Program-made: the position numbers and the translations under genes
NCBI GenBank assembly: GCA_016285335.1
Contig: JAEEQO010000194.1
Location: 1 to 5,470 of the forward strand
Length of the DNA stretch: 5,470 nt
Direction of reading: 5' to 3'
Origin: Victivallales bacterium
GTDB lineage: Bacteria; Verrucomicrobiota; Lentisphaeria; Victivallales; UBA1829
In this document: piece after piece, positions 1 to 5,470 of the stretch
Layout of the letters: every line of letters starts with the position of its first letter
Numbering within the stretch: position 1 is the first letter of the stretch
The notes under the pieces: model-generated
Seen by the model: the letters and a program-made list of their open reading frames with translations, nothing else
Database searches by the model: none
Told to the model about the DNA's origin: nothing

Positions 1-1584
1 AACCCGGCGGTCATCCGCGTCCCGGGCGAGGACGGCAAACTCCGCATCCTCACCGACCGCGACGGCAATCCGGTCAAAAGCCCGCTCAACGAACCGCAGC
101 TGACCGAACTTGCCCGGCGGACCGGCGGCATCTACGTCCGCTCCACCGCCGCATACAGCGGCCTCGACGAACTCGAAAACCGCATTAAAATGCTCGACCG
201 CAAGGAAAGCGAAAATTCCGTCTCCATGTTCCGCCCCATCGAACGCCCCGCGTACCCGCTCGCCGTCGCGGCAATCCTGCTCGCGATCTTCTTCTGCGTC
301 TCCGAAACGCGTCCGCGTTCCGTCCAGACGCTGATCGCGTTCGCGGCGCTTCTTCTTTTCATTGCTCCGGCGGACAGTCACGCGCAGACAGCTTCTCCCG
401 CGGCTCAGAATCAACAGGCACAGACCGCCGCGCCTGCCGACGCGGGAAATATGGCGGAACAGGGCGCCCCGGAGCCCGTCAAGTCGGCGTCCGAGCTCTA
501 CAACAGCGGACTGGAACAGCAGCAGGTCGAACACGACGACGAAAAGGCTCGTTCGTTCTATGAGCGCGCCATTGCCGCGTCCGAAAAGGAACCGCTCGTG
601 CGCGCCTCGTCCTACCAGAACATCGGCGTCATTTCCCACCTCGACGCCCGCACCAGCCTGCAGGACGCCGTGGACAAGCTTCAGGCGCAGGACCTCAATT
701 CCGCCGAAAAGACCGTCGAGGAAGCATTGACCAAGCTCGGCCGCGCCGAAGACCTTTACCGCGAGAGCATGCGTTCCGCCGCCGGCGATGCCTCCGTCAT
801 CCGCAACCAGCAGATCCTTCTTGCCGACCGCAAACAGGCCGAACAGCTCAAAAAACAGATCGAGGAGCTGAAGAAGCTCATGGAACAGGCGCGCCAGCAG
901 ACGCAGCAGGCCCACGACCAGCAGCAGCAGGAAAACCAGCAGAACGAACAGCAGGACCAGCAGCAACAGCAGGACCAGCAGCAACAGCAGGATCAGCAGC
1001 AAAACCAGGATCAGCAGCAGTCCGGCGAACAGGACCAGCAGCAAAACCAGGATCAGCAGCAGTCCGGCGAACAAAATCAGCAGCAGGATCAGCAGCAGTC
1101 CGCGCGGGAGCAGACCCGTCAGGCGGAGGAAACGGTTTCCGAGCTTGAACAGAAGGCTTCCGAAATGAACCAGGAACGCCAGAAACAGGCCGCGCAGCAG
1201 GCTCGCGAGGAGCTTCAGAAAGCGCGCGAAGAGCAGGAACAGGGCAACGGCGAAAAGGCCGAGGAACACCTGAAGAACGCGCTCGACACGCTGAACCGGA
1301 ACCAGCAGGACCAGCAGCAGTCCGAGGAGAATCAGGACCAGCAGGGCGAACAGGGCGAACAGGACCAGGACGAGCAGGAACAGGACGGACAGCAGGACGC
1401 GGACCAGGCCCCGGAGCCGCGTCAGGCGGAGGAGCAGGAAGCCCGTCAGGACCAGGGCGACATGGATAAACAGCAGGCGGAGGCCATTCTCAATATGATG
1501 TCGAAAGACGAGCTCGATTTCAAGGACGCCAACCCGTCGCGCCGTTCAAGCCGCCTGAACAACCGTGTGGAAAAGGACTGGTGA
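1..1584 (+). CDS. batB/batC: BatB-BatC fusion protein (5' end outside window): C-terminal VWA end and membrane anchor joined to a TPR/Gln-rich BatC
   Basis: The reading frame is open from base 1, so 527 residues are visible and the start lies upstream. Numbering from the first visible codon, residues 1-62 match the end of a BatB von Willebrand A domain (DGKLRILTDRDGNPV, then LARRTGGIYVRS). The metal-binding DxSxS motif lies upstream. A membrane helix follows at about 84-100. A second hydrophobic stretch at 108-124 ending in SHAQ looks like a BatC signal peptide kept inside the fusion. Residues 163-265 are helical, degenerate TPR sequence (ELYNSGLEQ, SFYERAIAAS). Residues 300-370 and 434-487 are rich in Gln, Asp and Glu, split by a charged helical segment. 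The end, RRSSRLNNRVEKDW, is the basic tail ending in KDW that I associate with BatC. In the family, BatA-E are thought to form an envelope complex linked to oxygen tolerance, with MoxR and DUF58 partners; the biochemical role is unsettled. Identity is firm; no ATG/GTG/TTG in frame at the junction would start a separate BatC. Confidence 0.88.
   Translation, partial: NPAVIRVPGEDGKLRILTDRDGNPVKSPLNEPQLTELARRTGGIYVRSTAAYSGLDELENRIKMLDRKESENSVSMFRPIERPAYPLAVAAILLAIFFCVSETRPRSVQTLIAFAALLLFIAPADSHAQTASPAAQNQQAQTAAPADAGNMAEQGAPEPVKSASELYNSGLEQQQVEHDDEKARSFYERAIAASEKEPLVRASSYQNIGVISHLDARTSLQDAVDKLQAQDLNSAEKTVEEALTKLGRAEDLYRESMRSAAGDASVIRNQQILLADRKQAEQLKKQIEELKKLMEQARQQTQQAHDQQQQENQQNEQQDQQQQQDQQQQQDQQQNQDQQQSGEQDQQQNQDQQQSGEQNQQQDQQQSAREQTRQAEETVSELEQKASEMNQERQKQAAQQAREELQKAREEQEQGNGEKAEEHLKNALDTLNRNQQDQQQSEENQDQQGEQGEQDQDEQEQDGQQDADQAPEPRQAEEQEARQDQGDMDKQQAEAILNMMSKDELDFKDANPSRRSSRLNNRVEKDW
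955..1074 (+). repeat. Tandem repeats inside the BatC Gln-rich region (18 bp x2, then 42 bp x2)
   Basis: Bases 955-972 and 973-990 are identical 18-bp units encoding DQQQQQ. Bases 991-1032 and 1033-1074 are 42-bp units encoding DQQQNQDQQQSGEQ; they differ at two bases, both synonymous. A shortened third copy follows from 1075 (NQQQDQQQS). The DQQQS core appears four times, the last near 1309-1323. The repeats keep the reading frame, so unit gain or loss would only change the length of the Gln-rich linker. Confidence 0.9.
1571..1577 (+). promoter_or_regulatory. Ribosome binding site for batD/batE
   Basis: AAAAGGA lies within the last codons of batB/batC, 11 bases before the ATG at 1589. No comparable purine-rich site precedes the in-frame GTG at 1565 or the ATG at 1610, so it favours the 1589 start. 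The upstream stop codon ends at 1584, only 4 bases before this ATG, which suggests translational coupling. Confidence 0.6.
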
Positions 1585-1588
1585 CCCC

Positions 1589-4192
1589 ATGCTTACGCTC
1601 AGCAGAACAATGCTCTCCCGCTTCTTCGCTTTCTTTCTCTTCTTTCTCGCGTTCGCCCTCGCCGCCGCCGACCTGAACGTCTCCGTCCAGCCGCGGAACA
1701 TCACGGTCGGCATGCGCGGCTATGTGGAGATCTCGGCCGAGAACGTGAGCCGGCTTGACCTTCAGCAAAGGCCGGGCCGCGTTTCCGGCATCGAATGGAA
1801 CAACGGCGTTTCCAGCGGCTCCAGCATGTCCATCATCAACGGCGTGGTCTCCTCGAAATACACGCTTCGCGTTCCGTTCACCGCCCGCGAGGAAGGCGAG
1901 TTCACGATTCCGGCGTTCGAGGTCGTCGTGAACGGCAACACGCGGCAGCCGGAGAAGACCAAGCCGTTCAAGATCACAGTCTCCGCCATGCCGCAGCTCG
2001 ACCAGTCCCAGATGAACAGCGGCGAACCGGTCTACGTCCGCATGAGCATCCCCGGGCACGATGGCGACAAGCCCACGTCGTTCTGGGTCGGCGAGGAAAT
2101 CCCGCTCCAGCTCTCCATTTTCGTGCGCACGCCCTACGAACTCCGCATCACGAACTACCCGGAGATCTCCTCTGCAAACGGCAAGATGTCCATCCGGTTC
2201 CACGACTACCGCAAGATCAACCCGGAGGCGCCGAACTTCGAGTCCGTCTCCAGCCACAACCAGCGCCTCGGCAACATCCCGTACACGGTGTACGACTTCG
2301 ATTCCAAGTTCCGCGCGCTCTCCGCCGGCCAGCTCCAGCTCGTTTCCGAAACGAACGCCATCCTGCTTGACGAACGCGACTTCTTCTCCGCGTTCACCAG
2401 CACCCGCCGCACGCTCCGGGGCGCGTCCCCGGCCATCACGATCAAGCCGCTTCCCGCCGCGCCCGCCGACGCCCCGTTCGCGGGCCTCATCGGCAAGTGG
2501 GAGACGGAGGCATCGATCTCGCCCGGTCCGTACCGCGTCGGCGAGCCGCTGAGCCTGAAGATCAATTTCACGGGCGGGGACCAGACCGAGATGCTGAACA
2601 TGCCGAAGATCGAGCCGGAACATTTCCGCGCCTATCCGCCCGAAACAAAGGAAATCCCGTCCGGCGTCTCCGTGAACTGCATCCTCATCCCGGTCGACGC
2701 AGGCGAACAGAAGATCGCCTTCTCCTGCTCCACGTTCGACCCCGCGACAGGCAAATACGTCCCGTTCAAGTTCGAACAGACCGTGCAGGTCGACAAGGCC
2801 GCGTCCGGCGTGGCGGTCGTTCCGGCGGGCGCGGCGGTCGTGAACGCCGATCCCGACCTGATCGCGGCCCCCGGTTCGAAGCCCGCGCCGGAAAGCATCC
2901 TCTACCTGCACGACGAGGACGACGGCGGACGCGTGACGATCCCGCTGATCGTGAATGCGCTCTGGATCTCGCTCGGACTGCTTCTCGTCGGGCTCACCTA
3001 CGCGGGCGGAAGCGCCGCCTCCGCGGCACGGAAACGCGCGCTTGAATCCGACCCGTCCGCCCGACGCCGCATGGACGCACGCGCACGCCGTTCCGCGCTT
3101 GCCTCCGCCATCGAAAAGACGCCACCGCAGGAGCTGCCGGACAAGGTCGGCGCCGACCTGACCGCGTTCTTCAACGACATACTGGACCTGCCGCCCGGGA
3201 CCGCGCTCGGCGAAACCGCGTCCCATGTGAAAGAATCCGCGCCCGAACTGGGCCGCCAGCTCGAAGACCTCGCGAACACCGCGTGGATGCCGTCGCTCCG
3301 GAGCGGCCTCGATGAAAAGTTCCGCAGAAAACTCGCCTCCGCCGTCCGCAAGTTCGGCGCGTTCGCGGTCGTTCTGGCCGCGCTCTGCCTCGCCGTGCCC
3401 GCATCCGCCGCGGACGATGAAACAACGCAGGACGCGCCCGCCGCCGGGGAAGCCGCCGTTCAGCTCCCGAAGACGCAGGACGAGGCGAAGACCGCCTACG
3501 ACGCCGGGCAGTTCCGGCAGGCGCTGGATTACTACGCCTCGAAGATCGACCCGCGGCACGTTTCGCCCGCGCTGCTCTACAACATGGGCAACTGCTTCTA
3601 CCAGCTCGGCGACTACCCGCGCGCCCTGGTCTGCTACGAACGCGCCCGCTACCTTCAGCCGCGCGATTCCGACATCGCGGGCAACCTGGAGCTGACCCGC
3701 CGGAAACTCCTGCTGCCGCCGAAATACCGCGTGGATTCGCCCGCGGACTTCCTGCTCGCGGTCCGCGACTTCCTGCGCACGGACGAATGGGTCGTCGTGT
3801 GCGTATTCGGCCTCGCGCTCCTGCTGGCCGCCCTCGGAATGTCGTTCCGGCGCACCTCGAACCTGTGGCAATGGCCGTTCTACACCGGGATCGTGGTCAC
3901 GGTGATCTGCGCCGCCGCGCTCATCGCGAAGGCGTCCGCCGACGATCCCGCACGCGAAGCCGTCGTGATCGTCCGCAATACGCCGCTGTACAGTCTGCCG
4001 TCCGCCGAATCCGGCCGCGTGGAACAGTACCTGAAGCCCGGCGCGGAAGTCTCCATCGAGGAGAACCGCATGGACTGGGTGCGCGTACGGCTGGAAAACA
4101 ACGACGAAGGCTGGGTACGCGGTTCGAACCTGGCGCTTCTCTGGAGCGCTTCGCCCGGCGATCTCGCCGTGCAGCCTGACACCGCGCCGTAA
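1589..4192 (+). CDS. batD/batE: BatD-BatE fusion protein (aerotolerance operon)
   Basis: The protein has 867 residues from the ATG at 1589. Residues 1-27 are a signal peptide (AFALAAA before DLNVS). Residues 28-449 are the periplasmic beta-rich BatD part, with the typical SMSIINGVVSSKYTLRV and EGEFTIPAFEVVVNG blocks. A membrane helix at 451-472 leads to a basic, helical cytoplasmic region (473-589). A second signal-like segment follows at 588-608 (AFAVVLAALCLAVPASA). The BatE part has TPR sequence at 630-706 (YNMGNCFYQLGDYPRALVCY), membrane helices at about 733-752 and 760-782, and an SH3-like domain at 792-852 (EGWVRGSNLALL). BatD and BatE are normally separate; about 590 plus 280 residues fits both being complete. 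The predicted topology puts both partner domains in the periplasm. It starts 4 bases after batB/batC and is surely in the same operon. The ATG at 1610 is an alternative start that would shorten the signal peptide. Molecular function within the Bat complex is not established. Confidence 0.9.
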   Translation: MLTLSRTMLSRFFAFFLFFLAFALAAADLNVSVQPRNITVGMRGYVEISAENVSRLDLQQRPGRVSGIEWNNGVSSGSSMSIINGVVSSKYTLRVPFTAREEGEFTIPAFEVVVNGNTRQPEKTKPFKITVSAMPQLDQSQMNSGEPVYVRMSIPGHDGDKPTSFWVGEEIPLQLSIFVRTPYELRITNYPEISSANGKMSIRFHDYRKINPEAPNFESVSSHNQRLGNIPYTVYDFDSKFRALSAGQLQLVSETNAILLDERDFFSAFTSTRRTLRGASPAITIKPLPAAPADAPFAGLIGKWETEASISPGPYRVGEPLSLKINFTGGDQTEMLNMPKIEPEHFRAYPPETKEIPSGVSVNCILIPVDAGEQKIAFSCSTFDPATGKYVPFKFEQTVQVDKAASGVAVVPAGAAVVNADPDLIAAPGSKPAPESILYLHDEDDGGRVTIPLIVNALWISLGLLLVGLTYAGGSAASAARKRALESDPSARRRMDARARRSALASAIEKTPPQELPDKVGADLTAFFNDILDLPPGTALGETASHVKESAPELGRQLEDLANTAWMPSLRSGLDEKFRRKLASAVRKFGAFAVVLAALCLAVPASAADDETTQDAPAAGEAAVQLPKTQDEAKTAYDAGQFRQALDYYASKIDPRHVSPALLYNMGNCFYQLGDYPRALVCYERARYLQPRDSDIAGNLELTRRKLLLPPKYRVDSPADFLLAVRDFLRTDEWVVVCVFGLALLLAALGMSFRRTSNLWQWPFYTGIVVTVICAAALIAKASADDPAREAVVIVRNTPLYSLPSAESGRVEQYLKPGAEVSIEENRMDWVRVRLENNDEGWVRGSNLALLWSASPGDLAVQPDTAP

Positions 4193-4228
4193 ATTCAGCT
4201 CAACTCAAGTTCAAAAAAGGAGGGGAAC

Positions 4229-4897
4229 ATGAAACGCTTTTTACTGTCCTTGCTGCTGGTCACGGTCTGCTTCACGCTGTCCGCAGCGCCGGCGTCCGAC
4301 TTCGTGATCCGGCTGCTGAACGGCGTCACGCTCGAAAACGCCACAATCGACAGCATGTCCGGCTCGCGCGTCATCGTGACCGGACGGCTGCCGGACGGCA
4401 GCATCACCACCAAGACCGTCAGCTTCTCCGACCTCACACCGGACTCGCGCGACGCCGTGATGTGGCAGATGCGAGACCGGCTCATGCTCGACTCGAAGCC
4501 CGGCTGGTTCTTCTCCGGGCCGGCGGTCGCCGGAAACGATCTGCCTCCCGCGGGCAGCTCCGGCGGCGGCATCCTGGTCCCGGCAGACTCCCCGATCGTG
4601 CTGCCGGGCTCTCCGGGCCGCATTTCGCTCCTGTCCATCACGGAGCTCACGAACGGCACGCTCGGCTGGGCGGCCTCGTGGGACGGCGGATTCGTGGCGC
4701 AGCCGCAGCAGTTCGGGCGCATCTATGTCTACGGCGTGATGCTCATGCAGGGGACCACCTGGTACGGAAACGTCTATCCCACCGTCCGGACCATCTGGTG
4801 GAAGGGGAACTACTTCCCGTGTTTCGCCACGACGCCCGAGTTCGCGAAACGCATCAACGCCATGACGAGGGAAGGCGGCGAGGAAATGATGCAGTGA
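4229..4897 (+). CDS. Exported protein of unknown function, Trp-rich C-terminal half
   Basis: I do not recognise this 222-residue protein. The ATG at 4229 has a very good ribosome binding site (AAGGAGG at 4217-4223, 5-base spacing). Residues 1-20 are a signal peptide (MKRFLLSLLLVTVCFTLSAA); Cys14 is not in a lipobox, so it is probably not a lipoprotein. Residues 25-75 look like a small beta module: FVIRLLNGVTLENATI, then a DG turn, then VSFSDLTPDSRDAV. This resembles short 'gene-product turns DG into S/P-F-x-D-L' modules such as SHD1-like domains of PVC-group exported proteins, but only in layout. Residues 98-130 are rich in Gly and Pro, probably a linker. Residues 131-222 contain several aromatics (W147, W151, W178, W190, W191) and one Cys (198), suggesting a second folded domain. 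The 36-base gap from batD/batE without a visible terminator, and a strong terminator after it, suggest it is the last gene of the Bat operon. A role in that complex is only guessed from position. Confidence 0.85.
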   Translation: MKRFLLSLLLVTVCFTLSAAPASDFVIRLLNGVTLENATIDSMSGSRVIVTGRLPDGSITTKTVSFSDLTPDSRDAVMWQMRDRLMLDSKPGWFFSGPAVAGNDLPPAGSSGGGILVPADSPIVLPGSPGRISLLSITELTNGTLGWAASWDGGFVAQPQQFGRIYVYGVMLMQGTTWYGNVYPTVRTIWWKGNYFPCFATTPEFAKRINAMTREGGEEMMQ

Positions 4898-4950
4898 ACG
4901 TTTTCTCCCTCACCCCCGATAAAACCTCATCGATCCATCATCCATCGTAC

Positions 4951-4991
4951 GGCACGATCCCGCGAACCGAGGCGGGGCCGTGCCTGTTTTT
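4951..4991 (+). terminator. Intrinsic terminator after the Bat operon
   Basis: The arms GGCACG (4951-4956) and CGTGCC (4979-4984) pair perfectly. Inside them, after one A/C mismatch and one T-G wobble, CCCGC (4959-4963) pairs with GCGGG (4972-4976), leaving an 8-base loop (4964-4971). The stem is followed at once by TG and five T residues (4987-4991). It lies 54 bases past the stop of the exported protein gene and separates it from the promoter of the glycine-rich gene. Confidence 0.87.
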
Positions 4992-5025
4992 GCAGTCGCA
5001 TTCCGCCTTTTTCCCGCGTCCGGCG

Positions 5026-5068
5026 GCGTTAACGCTCTTTTTTTTAACGTTATTTTCTTTTAAAAAAG
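5026..5068. other. T/A-tract segment with two short palindromes upstream of the promoter
   Basis: A perfect 10-bp palindrome, GCGTTAACGC (5026-5035), is followed by a run of eight T (5038-5045), an 8-bp palindrome TAACGTTA (5045-5052), and then TTTTCTTTTAAAAAA (5053-5067). TTAACG occurs directly repeated at 5029 and 5044. The composition contrasts sharply with the GC-rich surroundings. It may be bent or easily melted DNA, a regulator site, or a weak second terminator: a CCGCC/GGCGG stem (5003-5026) precedes the T run by 11 bases. No function can be assigned from sequence alone. Confidence 0.5.
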
Positions 5069-5076
5069 GCGCATTT

Positions 5077-5109
5077 CCGCTTCAAATCCCGGAAAACGTC
5101 TTGAAACGG
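5077..5109. repeat. Imperfect inverted repeat overlapping the -35 box
   Basis: CCGCTTCAA (5077-5085) and TTGAAACGG (5101-5109) match as inverted repeats at 8 of 9 positions, with a 15-base spacer. The right arm includes the whole -35 hexamer. The arm-to-arm centre distance of about 24 bp is a little over two helical turns, compatible with a dimeric regulator, but chance cannot be excluded. Confidence 0.4.
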
Positions 5110-5128
5110 CTTGTTTTTATGCTATATT
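5101..5128 (+). promoter_or_regulatory. Extended -10 promoter of the glycine-rich protein gene
   Basis: The -35 box TTGAAA (5101-5106) matches the consensus TTGACA at 5 of 6 positions. The -10 box TATATT (5123-5128) matches TATAAT at 5 of 6 and is preceded by TGC (5120-5122), an extended -10 element. The spacer is 16 bases. Transcription would begin around 5134-5136, giving a leader of about 45 bases before the ATG at 5180. Confidence 0.78.
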
Positions 5129-5130
5129 CA

Positions 5131-5168
5131 TCCTTGAAAACCCAAAGATCAACCATCGTTTTCAAGGA
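5131..5168 (+). promoter_or_regulatory. Leader inverted repeat reaching into the Shine-Dalgarno site
   Basis: TCCTTGAAAAC (5131-5141) and GTTTTCAAGGA (5158-5168) are perfect 11-bp inverted repeats with a 16-base loop. The right arm covers most of the ribosome binding site AAGGAG (5164-5169), which sits 10 bases before the ATG. If transcription starts near 5135, about 7 pairs would remain in the mRNA as a stem at its very 5' end. It could limit ribosome access, protect the mRNA from decay, or act as a DNA operator just downstream of the start point. The repeat itself is certain; the role is inferred. Confidence 0.65.
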
Positions 5169-5179
5169 GAAACACCACC

Positions 5180-5470
5180 ATGAAACGCTTCCTCGCCTGC
5201 ACAGCCCTGCTGGCCTTCGCCGCGTTTTCGTCCGCGGCGCAGGAGCCCGCTCCGGCCTATTCCACCCCCGTTGGCCGTCTGCTCAGCACACCCCATGAAA
5301 TGACCATCGCCGTCACGGCCCAGAGCGAGACCTGGACCGGCACCCTGCTTCACCAGCAGGGCGGCAGCTGCGGATTCTCGCTCTCCGGCGGCGGAGGCGG
5401 CGGTCGTGGCGGACGCGGCGGAGGTGGCGGCGGATTCGGCGGCGGATTCGGCGGCGGCCCCGGCGGCGGC
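5180..5470 (+). CDS. Secreted glycine-rich protein (3' end outside window)
   Basis: The first 97 codons are visible and remain open to the window edge. The ATG is chosen for AAGGAG at 5164-5169 and a clear signal peptide (MKRFLACTALLAFAAFSSAA, likely cleaved before QEPAP). Residues 21-68 are an ordinary mixed segment (VGRLLSTPHEMTIAVTAQ) with one Cys at 64. From residue 69 the sequence becomes almost pure glycine broken by Arg76, Arg79, Phe86, Phe90 and Pro94. I do not recognise a family. Gly/Phe/Arg-rich tracts of this kind occur in extracellular structural proteins, in flexible linkers and in RNA-binding RGG proteins; export makes the last unlikely. The gene has its own promoter and lies behind a terminator, so it is probably not part of the Bat operon. 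What follows the glycine tract is unknown. Confidence 0.82.
   Translation, partial: MKRFLACTALLAFAAFSSAAQEPAPAYSTPVGRLLSTPHEMTIAVTAQSETWTGTLLHQQGGSCGFSLSGGGGGGRGGRGGGGGGFGGGFGGGPGGG

Noticed and set aside
889..1107. CRISPR-like or non-coding repeat array in the CAG-rich stretch
   Set aside because: Repeats are adjacent without unique spacers, keep codon phase and encode Gln/Asp-rich sequence, so they are coding tandem repeats.
190..1584. Treating the ATG at 190 as the start of a separate BatC gene
   Set aside because: The frame is open to base 1 with recognisable BatB sequence, and no ribosome binding site precedes the ATG. It is an internal Met just after the VWA domain.
1520..3871. A 783-codon open frame on the minus strand covering most of batD/batE
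   Set aside because: It lies opposite a gene with clear family motifs, and its own product is Arg/Gly/Val-rich without domains or a ribosome binding site. Long antisense frames are expected in GC-rich genes with strong third-position bias.
3287..4192. A separate BatE start at the ATG at 3287
   Set aside because: No Shine-Dalgarno-like site precedes it and there is no stop between BatD and BatE. An internal start cannot be excluded, but nothing supports it.
4927..4948. CATC-type short direct repeats just before the terminator
   Set aside because: Only a few 4-7 base copies without symmetry or spacing; chance is sufficient.
4229..5200. The exported protein and the glycine-rich protein as paralogues, since both genes begin ATGAAACGCTT
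   Set aside because: The likeness stops after the first few signal-peptide codons; the mature parts share nothing visible.
4462..5298. A 278-codon plus-strand frame crossing the terminator and the glycine-rich gene
   Set aside because: Its first part is an Arg/His-rich shadow of the exported protein gene, it reads through the intrinsic terminator and promoter, and it has no plausible start signal.

Overview
The window is GC-rich DNA from what looks like a Gram-negative bacterium: exported proteins with Sec signals, periplasmic domains and Shine-Dalgarno sites of the AAGGAG type. A member of the Planctomycetes-Verrucomicrobia-Chlamydiae group such as a Lentisphaerota or Verrucomicrobiota species would fit the protein styles. 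That is a weak inference, because no rRNA or taxonomic marker is present.

Bases 1-4192 hold the distal half of a Bat (Bacteroides aerotolerance type) operon, compressed into two genes. The first (1-1584, 5' end outside the window) joins the C-terminal end of BatB, a membrane-anchored von Willebrand factor A protein, to BatC, a TPR protein with a long Gln/Asp-rich region. The second (1589-4192) starts 4 bases later and joins BatD to BatE (TPR, two membrane helices, SH3-like domain). In both, the downstream partner's signal peptide is kept as an internal hydrophobic segment, so the topology still places all the soluble partner domains in the periplasm. MoxR, the DUF58 protein, BatA and the rest of BatB would be expected upstream.

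Bases 4229-4897 encode an exported 222-residue protein of unknown function. It lies 36 bases after batD/batE with a strong ribosome binding site and is probably the last gene of the operon. A strong intrinsic terminator follows at 4951-4991.

Bases 4992-5179 form an AT-richer promoter region: T and A tracts with short palindromes, an extended -10 promoter (5101-5128), an imperfect inverted repeat over its -35 box, and a perfect 11-bp inverted repeat (5131-5168) that reaches into the Shine-Dalgarno site. This drives a separate gene from 5180, running off the window, for a secreted protein that turns into a Gly/Phe/Arg-rich low-complexity region. The main locus is a known system in an unusual fused form. 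The least explained parts are the 5' leader of the glycine-rich gene and the two uncharacterised exported proteins.
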